DNA of 64,000 nt from Ciona intestinalis. Lineage: Eukaryota; Chordata; Ascidiacea; Phlebobranchia; Cionidae. Below are positions 24,545 to 37,978 of this stretch, in pieces. Position 1 is the stretch's first letter, and each line of letters begins with the position of its first letter. The stretch lies in contig NC_020166.2 of assembly GCF_000224145.3 (NCBI RefSeq), positions 6,495,632 to 6,559,631 of the forward strand, in the 5' to 3' direction. A program made the translations under genes and the position numbers. The notes under the pieces were generated by a model. The model made no database searches and was not told the DNA's origin. It was given only the letters and a program-made list of their open reading frames with translations.

Positions 24545-27500
24545 ATGGCAGGTTCAAACCGACAGGTACTGAATTGCGGGGATGTGAGCTCGACATGCAG
24601 AAACATGGCAAAAGTTTCGAGGTGTAGATCAAGCGAAAGCAATGAAGATGGTATAAGCACTCAGCAAAATAAAAGATGTTCTTTCTGCTGCTGTGGAAAA
24701 CAGCCCGAGCTACGGAATAAAGACTCTGAATCATCTTATTACAAAACACATCGATGCGACGTTGTTCTAAACTCTTCTAAAAGCACAAGCAGATGTTACT
24801 CTTGTCGTTTTGTATCTTCATCTCGGTGGACAATATGTGGTTTTCTTAAAAAGACGTTGACGATAGGTTTACTCTTGCTCGTCCTACGGTGTATTGTCAC
24901 GGAAGCGGCCCCGATAGCTGGGAAAGCAAAAGACGAAAAACGAAGAAAAGTTGCAGAACTAGGTACGGAACGAAATGTGTCTTCTTTTTTAACGTTGGAT
25001 CAAGAAGTTTCAATGCTGACAAGTCTTCCGTCGGCTGGTTTTTTGGACGCTACGACTCACGCGGGCTTGAGACTTGACGTTCATGCATCGACGAAAACTA
25101 AACGGGGTGCTGGACGTAAACGAAAGCATCGGAAGAGGAAGGGCAAGAAGTCTAGAGGCAGAAAGAGAGGGAAGAATAAGAACAGGAGGAACAAGAAGAG
25201 GAGAAACAAAAAGCAAAAATCGAGAGACTTCACACCTGATAAAATAAATGGTTCCACAGACATGACATCACAACAAAACCTTTATATTCCTTTTTACCAA
25301 CGACTGTACGTTGACGTTGGTCGATCATATCACCTTGCGATCACTGCCAAAGGAAAAGTTGTGGGCGAACGAAGCGACAGAAGAAGCAATTCGAGTAAGT
25401 CGTAAATAAAGGTTAAATAAATTATACGCGGATAAGTGTATCGCACACATTCAATTTATTTAAGACGCTTGAATCGGCATGAGGTATTTTGATCAATTTT
25501 CGTTTACGAAACGAAAGTGTATTTGGAAATATTCGGATAGGCGCGAAATCCTCTTTGTTGTATACTGAATGCGCACGTAACGTAACCAACAATGATACAG
25601 ATCGAAGCAATAATGATTGGGTGATCTGGGCGGGACTGAATACACGTTGGATATAGACAGCTCCACCATATTAAGTGTTTGCAAAAGAGGGCGCGACCTC
25701 TTATATATAGCTGCCATGAATTTCTCAATGAAACTGATGCGCAAGCCTAACGACGAGTTAAGGTGTGCAGTATACACGTATTCTATAAGTCTGAATGTGT
25801 TGTCTGTATAGTATAGTAAAGCAAAACATTTATAAGGGACGATATTCACTTTGCGGGCTCGATTATTTATCTGTCGCTCGATGAAGTACTTATTTACCAA
25901 GCGTTGGTGTCTGGACCCAGCGCTTTAAACGCGCCGCTTTGTTTGCCTGTGTGTCAATTATATTTGTTCGGCATCACAATCATGTTTGTTCTCAGTCAAT
26001 GTTTGCTGGTAAATTTTCACAACAACTAATGCTAAGCGAACTATATCGTGCGCGGCCGTGCCAAACTTGGTCGGTCAACGCTGGGAGAATAAATTTGCTC
26101 AGCGCAATTGCTGGCGGTGCCTGGGTCGTTCAGCGGCCGGGAAAGTCGCCCAAACTGCGGTCTCCCAGAAAAATTCCAACTTCATAGACCAAGCCGCCGA
26201 CAACAAACCAATGGTTACTAAATATAATAAACTCGAATATACAGCTGTGTCAAAATTGCCCGTTGTAACCAAACAACGACTCCGTGTTTTGGGCACCAGG
26301 AATTTGTTGGTACATATTGAGCAAAATGCGGGGGCGAGTTATCAAACGTCCCCATCATTTTGACCAATGTATAATCAAGCTCTCTCTGGTAACCTCACAA
26401 CGGTTCGTGGATGGATTTGTTTTAATGTCGGCGACGTATACCTCGGTGCGAGTGAGGGTACAAAAGGACCGGAATCCGACGTAGCTACCTTGTGTACACA
26501 ACGAAGTGCGTGTGGGAGAATAAGAATCGAATGTCCGTCTGTCCAACATTATGTAGCAGTCACGCGATCACCTGAAGCCGTACACGCACCTCAAGTCAGC
26601 GTGTTCGGACGTTGTTAACAGTGATTGTAGCCACACGCAGGTCAAAACCTTTTTGTGTGGCCATTTCGTTGAAACCCCATAAGTGTTGCCATCACCTGGC
26701 GAAGAGGCGGGTTTGATGTTCCTTCGACGAAACATCGGCAACACTGGCTAGTTTCGCTTTCGGTAATCGAAAATCCGCAGGAAACAATCACTCGGCCATT
26801 CGACGGAGCCGTAAATAAACCAATTAATACCGAACCTGTGGCCGTGTTCCTCTGTTTCCGCAACAGAGTTCGTCCAAACGAGACCAAGTCGTCAATCGGT
26901 CGCAGAGGCGGCGGCGCCTCTTTTAACACGTTTTCCGTACCTGGAACGCAATTTCGCCACGCGTATGATTGTCAATACATTGTTACGTTAACAATACCCC
27001 ACATCCCGACGCCTAGCTTATAAACAGTCGGTGGTTTTCATTTTCCTCAAAACCGACCCAGACAAGTAACTTTGTTTAGTGTTTCTTTATGAAGTCGTTG
27101 ACCCTATGTCGCGTAACATGGCCTTTCGTTACGTCATAATGACTGATTATTTTCGCCGACATACCACGCGCTTGCTGCAATAAGACAACAAGGGTGATTG
27201 CCGATTTTACTTAACTAATTTAGATAACACTGTACGTGACGATACTCTACCACAACGAACATTAAAACAACTTCTAAACGAAATTAAATCATCACGACTT
27301 ATAATGAGTAGCGTTTTTAAACACACACAGAAACCCCCCTTTTGCTTTTCCTGTGATGAATGGTGTAACGTTTAAACCAAATTAGGACAAACATCTGGTA
27401 ATTTAGGTTCGCTTATGTAGTAGTTTCGCAATACGCAACTGTAATTTCGGACAAGAATGGTGTTTAAGCTGATGGTCACGAGTCGTGTAATCTTCGTATG

Positions 27501-30500
27501 TTTAACGACATCCGTGTTTCACGGGTTGGCACCGCACATGATTTATATCACCAATCGTGTGATCGTCAGTCTCAATTATTTAAACGGCTATAAAGCATTT
27601 TCGTCACTTTTTTTACTCCCACGTAAAACAAAAAGCGAAAGTTGCCGTGCTGAATAAGACAATCGGAATATCCCACAGTTTGAAAGCAAGTATTCACTTG
27701 TGTTGGTTTTCCGTCTATTTCTAGACTTTTGACGTTGTTAGGTACGAGAAGGAGACAATTGCAGAGCGCGTAAGCATCACGAATGGTAACGCGATGTAGT
27801 ATAGCAAATATTATGACAATCCAGACCACAACAACACAAAGTTTCCGGATAGAGAAAACCTTTATAACGAACTTAACTCGCCTTTTTACGGAATAATGTC
27901 GGCTTAGCAAAACGTCCACACGCCTTGTCTGCGTATATTTGACATATGTAGCTTTGATATAACCACTGGCTCTGTCGGGTTTGCTTAACGTGAAGAATCG
28001 CATCTGTATTTTTATTGTGTTCCCGTTCAGTAAATAAACAAAAAATAAACGGGGTCCAGATTTGGCTCCTTTTGCAAACTCGGACGTCGCGGCGTTCGCC
28101 AACATCTACGTTTACTACGCAACGAAAAGTCGCTAACAAAGACAGAGGGTGGGGAAATGAAAACATTTTGCGTCGACAAAAACACCTCGCGGCAACGAGG
28201 TTACCTAGAATCGAAGTTCATGGTGAGGTTTAAACAAATGGAGGAAGCAATCAAAATAACCCATGGACCTTTCCTGGACACACGGTTCGGAAAAGTTCGT
28301 TTCGTATCACGCGATCCAATAACCATATGGACAGGACGATCACTTTATTTAGAGTACCTATCAACTAGTGCTCTTAAGCAGTTAAGATATAAAGTGCTTA
28401 ATTACACAGGGCGGCCACGCTACTCCGCTTTCAGATGTAATTAAATGGGAACTTAATGGAAACGGTCGTTAGCGGTGGACGACCACGTTCGCATTTTGTT
28501 GGCCAGTCGACCGAGAGATCTGCCAATATCCGCTTGTAGATAAACCTTTAATACCCCATCACACCCACAATATAGCGCTTTCCACGACGGATTGTGTTTG
28601 ACATTTCGCTTTCTGTTCGGATAGGTTGCAATTAACGCTATTAATTCAGCTTACCCGACCGGCGGGACGTTGATTAGACCCTGGCAGATATTGGTTTGCG
28701 GCGAACAAGCACACACTGTGCAATTTAGAAGCGTTTACAAAATGCTCTTCATTTGTGTGAGCGCAATTGACGTAGAATTAAGATACAGCTTAAAACAATG
28801 TCAACCACTTAGGAATATACAATTTAATTTTCCTTTCTCCGAAAATGGTATGCGGTTCAAATATTAAACCGCTCACTATCTTTGCAGGTCTTTTGGAAAT
28901 GAGAAGCTTCGAAAGAAAGAAGTCCTACGGTGTTGCAATCGTTGGCGTGGCGACTTCACGATACATTTGCGTTACAAAGCGGGGAAAAGTCAAAGCCATG
29001 GTAAGCCTAAATGAACAAGCGTCGAGGGATTGTTTTATAGCTTTGGCCTTGTATAGTTTATTTTTCGTCAAGCAAACCTCCTTCCATCGGAATTGCGTTA
29101 ACAGCAGAGTTTTTTAAGCGAAAAATGGTTTTGATCAGAACTGCACGTGTCAGTTTCTCTTGGCTCGAGTCCATCGAGAGGCGCCGTGTAAATGGCGATC
29201 GATAATTGCGTCATAATTGCTACGCTTGAGCGGATGAAGGAAAGGCAAAGTGGGGATATACGTAAATGCGCCATTATTCAACTACGATCTCCATTATTCG
29301 TCGCTAATCGCCCGTTCGGATCTCGTAAAATTAACCGTCACGTATTGGAGCAAACAATGAAGAGATATAGCCAGGCCGTTTCCGTCTTGAGCCGATTAGG
29401 TCGGCGGGCTCTTAGCAACTCTCGTAACACTTTAGCTGAAGTTGATTTAGATGCGCCGAAATAAAGTCGCAAAGGTCGCACAAGATTACAGATGCGCCGG
29501 CACAATATTACAATGAACATCGACGTCATAGGGAACCCGTGTTGGTTTAAATCGACCAAATCGCCAGTCACAACTTCAAATGTATAGCCGTTGAAGGAAC
29601 CGTGTTGTGGTTACACATACCTCTAGCGCCGGGGAGGCAGCAAACCAGCTACAGCGAACAGACGAACTTTATTGCATAGAGCTGCAATTAGGCATCTCCC
29701 AAATATCCCGGCCCTTTACAAGGGGAGCTTTTGAACTCTACGTGTGGCCTTTACATCGACCAATTATTGTAACGACAAATAATCAGATTAGAAGGCGTGG
29801 TCGGCAACTCGGCTTACAAAAGTCTGCTTCAATACGATTCGCTTCAAAAGAATATCTTGGTACACGCTTGACATGGCTCGAAAATACTACGGGGCAACAT
29901 AATTATCGTTAGTCAGGACACAGACTAACAGCCGTGTCTATTTTGGCAAAGCGGAAGACGCGCGGTTATTAAATTATGTTGCAACAAACATATTATCGCC
30001 TCATTGGCTACAATTAGCAAGATTCTGATGCAGTCTTGAAATGGCAAGTTAAAATGACATGCCTTTTATACAGTTTGGTTTAAACGCGTTTATCAAATAT
30101 CAGAGTATAAGCTGCAACTATTCAACTTTAGGAAATGCGGTTTTGCTGAATTTCGAATGCAAATAAATTTTAGCTTGAGAGAAATGGTCGAACGTCGGCG
30201 AAACAATAAGTATTAGATTACATTGGCAACATTGAGCGGGATTGCGGTTCGTTGAATAAAACAAGGGCTTTGAGACTGGAGTCAGAGGCGGCAGAAAACG
30301 TCGAAAATGCTTTGGAAGGGACGCGTACCGTGAAAAGATAAAGAAATGGGCAGTCGCCTTAAGCGAGCTCTAAATTTAGGACAGGATCCGGTATTTGACA
30401 CCAAACACATGCTTAATTAATTGTGTTCCGCGCCCCCGTGCTAAATTATCTGCCAAGAGCAGCTATTTTCTATTGGCCTGTCGCCGCACCAGCTCACAAA

Positions 30501-32146
30501 TTTAAACGGTAAAATAAACACCTCGAAAAAATAAGTCATCGTCGCTACAGCGCAAGTAATATTTTTTCGCAAATTGAAAAGTTGGCAGGCTTAATATGAA
30601 GTGGTGAGATTAGCTGAGGACGTCAACCATTATGACGTGAGATAACAATCTCCAAAATTGCCACCGAGCCGATCCTTAGATTCCCACACTGTTTGCCTAA
30701 GCATGTCGCCGCGCTTCTGTAACTCTTCGGCGTGAGCCTGTTAAAGTATGTTGGCCCTGCTGTCATCAACAGGTGGACGATTGATACGTGGTTATGCGAG
30801 TAATAGACTATCATTGCTGGTATCGCTGCGACTTCGACAATGAATAGAAGAGACGTCAATGAATAAGCCCCAAACCACTGGCTTCTTTCAAAAAGCTCGT
30901 CGTGGAATTCAGGTTCTCCCCACAGCACCTCGGAAACTTTAGCGAACGAACGATTCTTATCGGTGGAATTCGGAGAGGCACAAATCCAACTATTGGACCC
31001 CTTTTATCGAGTCTTGTGGCGCAGTCGTTGATTGTGACATAAAAGGAATAATCGTTCATGCCGTCACCGCTCGATACGATGCTGCGGCGACCGAAGTCGA
31101 TCGCGATTGTGTCTATAGTTGTTTCGCAAACAATGGAGAGTCACCATCCGATCTTACGCGGAGCGCAGAGTTGGCCCAGCGAGGGTCGCAGTGTTGTTCG
31201 AACGCACACATTGATGCAGAACGCGGAAAAATGTTTCGGCGATAAAGCTTTTTGGCGTATGGTCAATTGGCGATGCGACAATGCCACCAAAGTGTAAGAT
31301 ATCTTAGCAATGCGTCGCTATCGATATATAGTCTATAGAGAAGCGTTTAGTGTGGTCGCCTTCACCTCGCTCCACGACCTTGATTTATCATCAAACACGA
31401 TGGCACGTTGTGATGCCAGGCCACGCATTGTGTCGCAACAAATAGCTCCATTATTCGAGGCGACAAACGTTCGCGGGAAGTTCAAATGGTTGTTCGTTAA
31501 ACGTTGCACGCGGTCGGTTACCCGAGATTGCTGCCTGTGTGACATAGAAAACATATAAACAGTGGAGTTATTTTCTTCGCAGAAAACAGCTGCGGAAGTA
31601 GCAGTGTTCTCTTTTTTACCCTACCTCTACTTAGCTGTATCCATATTTAGCAAGTTTGTGGTTTTAACGTGGCTTATCTTTTTACAGAAAAAGTTTAACA
31701 AGAACCGATGCCTCTTTAACGAAACAGTCCTCCCGAACAAACAGAACTTGTACGAGTCGTTCTCGTGCAAAGGATGTTACTTGCACATTACTAAAAGAGG
31801 AAAAATCCGAAACTTGCGGGGGACAAACAAGAACGAAAACACCGCACACTTTTTACCACACGACAGGAGGAGCCAACACTCGAGGTCTCGGCGTCGAGCC
31901 TTAACGGGCGCAAAAGTGACGACGGTTGACGTCACGAACATGACGTCAATGCCCAGTAATGTCGACCCAACAGTGTCTTCGGTTGATGCTGGAATTTCGG
32001 CTACAACTCCAAAGCACGGCCAGGGTAAAAGATCAAGGCCGCACAAGAAAAGAACTCGAACCAGCTCGAACCATGGCGCCGGAAGCTCGCACAAATCGAG
32101 TAAAGCGACGCGACGACCGAGGGTTTATGACGCGACAAACCGCTAA
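24545..32146 (+). CDS. Fibroblast growth factor, FGF4/5/6-like, with long N-terminal extension
   Basis: Three exons (24545-25394, 28888-29000, 31688-32146) encode 473 residues. The two intron positions match the classic three-exon FGF core. The core spans about 254-378: RLYVDVGRSYHLAITAKGKV, then SLLEMRSFERKKSYGVAIVG, ATSRYICVTKRGKV, then FNETVLPNKQNLYES, YLHITKRGKI and the end motif HFLP. SLLE-x-x-x-x-ER, LPN-x-x-N-x-YES and HFLP fit FGF4/5/6 best, though other tunicate FGFs cannot be excluded by eye. Unusual parts: about 95 Cys/Ser-rich residues precede a hydrophobic segment (about 104-118), an Arg/Lys-dense stretch covers 184-228, and a basic tail follows the core. A secreted heparin-binding ligand for FGF receptors is expected. 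The start is the first ATG after the TATA box; Met21 is an alternative. Confidence 0.88.
25395..28887. other. FGF intron 1
   Basis: A 3.5-kb intron between a GTAAGT donor and a TTTGCAG acceptor, in phase 1. No repeat or nested gene was recognised; small open frames on both strands have no recognisable content. It is long for this window and is a candidate for regulatory sequence. Confidence 0.55.
29001..31687. other. FGF intron 2
   Basis: A 2.7-kb phase-0 intron from GTAAGC to TTTTTACAG. No nested gene or recognisable mobile element was seen. Confidence 0.55.
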
Positions 32147-32244
32147 GGCGCTAAATGGCAAAGTCCAAGTCATGGAAGTCTTGGCTTTGATGAGCTGGTC
32201 GTGGTAGAAATCTCGCCCCACCCTCCGGGCGACGCCAGAGGAAG

Positions 32245-32250
32245 AATAAA
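32245..32250 (+). terminator. AATAAA polyadenylation signal of the FGF gene
   Basis: The hexamer lies 99 bases after the FGF stop on the coding strand. A second one, near 32741, is an alternative. Confidence 0.5.
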
Positions 32251-33800
32251 CGACGAAATAGCTTGAGTTCGGTTCAATGGCTGCGGTCACACAACCTTGA
32301 TTACTCAGAAAAAGGGTAGCATCCAGAAATTCCAGCTCCAATGGCGAAAAAAAATCCTTTTAAGAAACCGTATTGTAACGGTATTCCTACTTAAACAGCC
32401 TTAAAAGTTTTACTGCATCAGATTTCTTGTACATGTCACAAAATACTGGCGTATCAGTTGCCCAATTTTACTGAGCCGTATTTTCTATTTATTTTTTTAA
32501 ACTATCATTTTCGCCTTTGCCGAGGGAACTATTGCGCGTTTTCACTGTACGCCTGCTATTTTTATCAGTGCCCCTTCCACCAATTCCGTTCGCAGAATGT
32601 TTTATTTTCGGCTGGCACAACACCGTTACTCGCGGAAGTCGATTACTGGTGTACGTGTTACGAACCGCCATTCTGCGAATCGCCATATTGCATTCGTGCA
32701 AAACCCGCACGCCCCTGTTATACCAAGTTCCATGCTTCAATAAAATGTTTCGTGTAATTGCACTCCCTGCTTTTTAGGCCCATTCCACCCATTCTATCTT
32801 CAAGTTTATAAACCTCTCTTTCAATCTAACATTCGATCTCGGTATATCCTCCATTTGTTTCTTGCGCTACAAGGTCCCCAGTGCTTTTTAGTATGCCTTG
32901 TTGTCAGTGCGGTGAATACAATATTTATTTACTGAAACATTGAATCGTATCTGACAAACAGTCTCTAAGTCGCATGTGAGAGTTATGAATAGACAGAACT
33001 GTTTTTATCCTCAAAAAAAGTACCAAAAATTGTGGCACAACAAATTTCGAAAATGCAACAAATCAAATGCCTTTTTATCAGAAACGAGAGATAAGTACGT
33101 CAACTTGTTACAAAATAAACATACAGGAGTCAGAAGCATATAGTACTCTGTTTAGAGTACCATGTCAGAAGTATTTCTATACCAACAGTACAGACATAGG
33201 AAGGCATAAAAATAAGTGACAAACAATTTTTTTAAAAATGTTTGATTACAATTGTAAATCTCAAGATAAAGATAATTTGAAAATAAATAAGTTATATTAT
33301 ATACTGCGCTTAATTGTAAAATATCATCTCTGAAACTTACAAAAATTAAACTGTACAATCCATTCTTAATTTCGCAGAATAGGTCGAAACAGATAACATA
33401 TTTTAAAACTATGATAGCTTAAACTGTCTACGTACAAGTTTGGATATCTGTAAATAGCAACTTGTGTGATTTATCGTTTGGCACGAAAACAGCAGGATTT
33501 TATGGCAATCGATTTGTTCTTTATCACATTGGTTACCCTAAATATAAAATCGTGAGAATTTGAACAGACCCGGTGTATATATATGAACAGTGATTGGAAT
33601 GGGATGTTATACTTGGTTAAATTTCGTCACCGAATTCACTATCTTGACAACTACAAGACCATGATTGTTCACCCTCCACAGATATGCTGATGTCCTCGGA
33701 ATTATTTTTAGTTGGGGACCGACGTCTGGGCTCGAACACGGGTTACCACGTAACAGCAGAAATCGAACTGATAACGCTGAATAAGTTAGACGTCGTCACC

Positions 33801-33837
33801 ACCAATGTTAAAGATCCAACTCCCCTTAAACATTGGT
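33801..33837. other. Imperfect hairpin
   Basis: ACCAATGTTAAAG is followed 11 bases later by CTTAAACATTGGT, which pairs with it at all but one position. The surroundings are non-coding. Its significance is unknown. Confidence 0.4.
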
Positions 33838-35887
33838 CACGTACATTCTTCTTTCCGTCTGGATCGTTTGGGCGCCAGGTGTGAGGTCGTTATTAAACGA
33901 CGGCCACCGGCGTCCAACGAACGGATCCTATAATTCACAGCTGCTGCTTGTTGGAGTTAAATCCTTGTACGTCGTCGGGGTTGTAATATCTCGGGTGCCG
34001 AACTTGCCCCTTGTACACGTTGTCGCGGAAACGGGGCAGCGGATGGGCGCTGGGGCGGCCGTGATTGACAAGATCGTACGATGACGGACGGTAATCCAGC
34101 AGCATTTGATGCGACCGACTTTGATGGGAAAGTGTTGAACGGACAGGATTTAGCGTAATTGAAAAGCCAACTCTGGAAATAATATTTTTCCGTCTCGTGT
34201 CTGTGATTCGGGGAAATTTCGGCTCAGGCGGAAAGTCGCGAAATCAAAATTTCAAAGCCGCAACCATACATGCTTATTTCGCGTGAAATATCAAGTGGAA
34301 AACATGTTTTATTAGAAACATCGGAGTGAAAGCACACAAAAAAGAATATAGCGATGTTTGGCGAGTTCTGTGGGAGTAGCGGACCCGCTTCACCTGCTTG
34401 AAACTTGTGGTAGATTACTTTGGTGTAGGATATCGCTGGTTTGTTTTGTGTTATGAATTTAACGCCACATATCCGGGACTTCCCCCACCCGAGCGAAGGT
34501 TTTCATGCAAGAGTGGTAACACGAGATGTATGTAACGCCCTTTACAGGCAACAGTGATGTAACAGTGCTATTTGCGTCATCCTAGACACAAAACAACCCA
34601 GGTGGTGATGTGGACGTAGTGGGAAAGACCTACTTTCTCAGATTTTGCATTCTCACAGTTTGAACTTGCCGAAAAAAATCAATCACTTCTTTGTTACTGT
34701 ATCACACCAAAGAGTGCTTCTCGGTTTAAAATTCACCACCGCGACCCGCAGAACAGTCGAACGACGTTGCAACCACTGACCCGACCTTCCTTCGTAAGAC
34801 ACCGGCACAACAGATGTTTTGTAACGAACAAGTCGAAGCATTGTTTGTGGTGAACATTTGTACCTAATGCAGCCGTGTAAGTGGTGGAAAAAGCATCTTT
34901 CCCTTTGCCACGTGCTATGTAATCTTTCTTTGAAAGTGATCGGACTTGTTTCTGTTTTTAATTCCAAAGCGAAACGTGCGGCGGGGGCGACCCTAGTATT
35001 GACTCTGCAGGTACACGGTCACTGTTGGCAGCTGCGTGTGAGCGGTTTTAAGTCTGTACACTGTTTATTTATGTTGCTGTTATTTTTGAAAGCTTGTTAA
35101 AAATTGGGCGTCAAGACCGCGGTAATTGCGGCAAGGAAAGAGTTCTATTCATTGTCGCGACACAGTATGTATGAAAAATGATGAGCGAAACACCTGTTAT
35201 CCCGTCGTCACACGAATACTCTATTGTTCGTTAGCACAGTTACGTCACAGCGGTTGACCAAGGCGAATAGTTTGTCACGCAATAACGCGACGGTTTATAG
35301 CGACGTAAGGTATGTTCTATTTACTTTCTTCACAAGCCATTGGGCAGTAAGCATACAATCCACAAGTTATGAACCAAAACTTTCAAACACAAACAGTCAA
35401 CGCCTAAAAGCTGAATCGCATTGCAGTAACCGCATTTCCAGGAAAGTCGCGCCGCAACCAAAACCTCTGTGATACATAGTTTAGCGGTAAATGTGGGTAC
35501 CAAGGAAAGGAGATTGCGATAGAACAAAAATACTTTGGTCCGAATGCACAAACTGCTAATTAGTGTGAAGTTTAAAAAACCTTACCCGAAACGTGTACGA
35601 TCTTTACCACATAAGTGAAGGCTTGAACTCTGCATTCTACCGCGCTCTAGCGTAAAGTAAACTGTTTTAAATCGGCGGTCGAGGAAACATAAACGGCTGA
35701 TAACTCGTTTGAGGATTCTAGAGTAGTAAAGATCGACAGCGTGAAACATAAGGGTGCAATTAAACAAGGTGTGTAAAACATAATACGGATGGTAAGTTTA
35801 GTTCGTTCCCATTAACCTCCGGTAACCAATACTTAAGCTATTAAGGTCAAGTAGACAACGGTAGATTTCTTTTGCGGCCATGTTCGT

Positions 35888-35962
35888 TAACCACACAATA
35901 GTGGTTAGGGCAAAAGAAAAAGTTAGCTGCACCGATAAGGGGGAGTTCGATTACTGACCGTG
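35888..35962 (+). mobile_element. Possible SINE head (tRNA-like fragment)
   Basis: ATAGTGGTTAGGGC (A-box-like) is followed about 40 bases later by GGGAGTTCGATTACTG (B-box-like), as in tRNA-derived SINEs. The downstream body is not recognisable. Confidence 0.35.
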
Positions 35963-36504
35963 TAATAGGTAATATCCTAGACGTTTGTAAGGTTTCGATT
36001 TGCCAACTATAAATTTGTTCAACGACGGCGACATCCGTTGATTATCCCATATTATACCGCAGACGAGATTTCAACGAACATGGAAATTTCAGCAGCTGGC
36101 CGCTCACAAGAGTTTGACCGCAAATCTTGATTGGCGTGAAAGATGTAACATAAGCGATCAACCACTTCGGTTCAGTAAAAGCTAATGTAAACGCTGGATT
36201 ACCAGAGGGGAAATTCCGCTATGTGTAATGTTGACTATCCACGTATATCTATAGTAAAGTATATACCTAATGGTCATAGTAAATTTATCACCTCATATAA
36301 TACACTGTGCGAGTGTTTAAACAATGATTAATCTTACATCCCCATAAATACATATATAGCAGCATCTTACACCATCTTACTACATCATAAATAGATATTT
36401 AGTGGGTTATGACACCATACAACGTCAACTAATTCGGAGCACCCGGAAAATAGATTGTAAGAACTGAAGTGCAAAACATGTAAAAAGCAAACAAAAAATA
36501 TAGT

Positions 36505-36612
36505 AAATTGAGGTAAAATGGTTCATGGTTTATTCTATTTTATCGTCCCATTTTAGTAAACAAAGAAACTTTACAGAGTTATATATTCGCATCCCAGGGA
36601 TTGTAAAAAAGT
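36505..36612. mobile_element. Partial MITE copy
   Basis: GAGGTAAAATGGTTCATGG, TTATTCTATTTTATCGTCCC and TTTAGTAAACAAAGAAACTT match the left half of the MITE. The right half is missing. Confidence 0.45.
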
Positions 36613-37693
36613 CTAACTGCTACGCTACTACGATCAAATTGTAAGTACAAACGCTACGTATACACAGCCCATGTGCGCCATCTAGAAGGATTGATAATTG
36701 AGCTATGGCTATATACTGCTTCAGCTAAAGCGAATTTTAAAAGCAAGGATTCAAAACAAACACTTTGTAAATGATACGTATTACGTTCTCAGGTAAAAGC
36801 TACAAATCCTAACAACCATGTATGTCATGCTTATGCCACAGTAGTGCAACGGCGCCCAGAAAAATATGTGGAATATGAATAATTCCGCCTATATTCGTGT
36901 ACATATAATTCTGCAGTACTAGTTTGAATTTTGCCGTCAGCTAAGCGCAGCACATAAAATGCCAGTTTGCCGATACCCACACGAAATATACTTTTCAATG
37001 ATTGCCTTTAATTACACGAACTTTATAATTATAGACGACTTTTAAAAGACTAAATAAACCAACGAACAGCAACATTTTAAAACTTTAAAACTAAACCAAT
37101 AAACACCGAATGCTGTATGCACTTTATGCTAAAACTGTAACATACAGAATTAAATAAAAATGCATTACCTTGCCTCGTTGTGGGTTAAATATTATCTATC
37201 TCGTCAAAAGTATCGCAATTTTCTTATCTGTCAATATCTCCAACAATTTGAACCAAAGCTGTATTTATAAATTCGCCTCCAGATTTTTTGGAAAACAATT
37301 TTTCTTGAGTTATATAAACAATTTTGTATCTGACTCCAAAGTAGACGAAGGTACATTTTGGTTAAAAGTTACCACATATTTTATGACAAAGTAGCTTATA
37401 TCTTTTAAATTGCATATTAGTTTTACGGGTTTACACCACGAATTGCATGTAGGCTACTTATAATAGATATTACCAATTGCAACTTTTTTATTGGGATAGC
37501 GGAGTGTTAAAGGAGAAATATAAATGCTAAACACTGTACCAAAAGTAAAAAATAAGCAAGCAGACTGATTGATTGATTTACAGAAACTTTTTTACATAAG
37601 ATGTGCAATTTGCCACCATCACTTCACACATATACTCCCGATAAAAGGTAGGCGCTGAAAGGCAGTTTTTTTATACGGTGGCGGTATGCAACA

Positions 37694-37789
37694 TTATTTA
37701 GGAATAGAAAAGTAAATGATTAAAATAAGGATTATTATCAAAACAAGAAGAATAATTCCACAAATGATTTTCTTTTTCCGCGACTTTTT
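37694..37789 (-). pseudogene. Second copy of the syntaxin terminal (transmembrane) exon
   Basis: A 96-base minus-strand exon with an intact acceptor encodes KKSRKKKIICGII and a hydrophobic anchor ending IYFSIPK and a stop. It differs from the exon at 38582-38677 by one silent change. The copy lies in a larger duplicated block (37453-37976 against 38341-38936) separated by a SINE and a 50-N gap. It is most likely an allelic haplotype placed in tandem by the assembler rather than a real second exon, though a true duplication is not excluded. Confidence 0.7.
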
Positions 37790-37978
37790 CTGAAAAAGCA
37801 AAATTTAACGTCATACGAAAACAAAATGATTTTTCCTACCCGTAAAATAAAGACTGTTAATAACATGCACTTATTAAACTGCAACTACATTCAACAATAT
37901 TTTGTAAGTTTAAACACGCACTCTTATTTAAACACTGTATTAATATCTGGCAGCTACAAAACATGTTGAATTTTGTCT

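Larger units (their letters stand above)
32251..37452. other. Gene-free region 3' of the FGF gene
   Basis: About 5.2 kb with no supportable exon. It contains a tRNA-sized stem-closed segment (33720-33796), a hairpin (33801-33837), a SINE-head fragment (35888-35962) and a partial MITE (36505-36612). The rest shows nothing that I can name. Confidence 0.5.
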
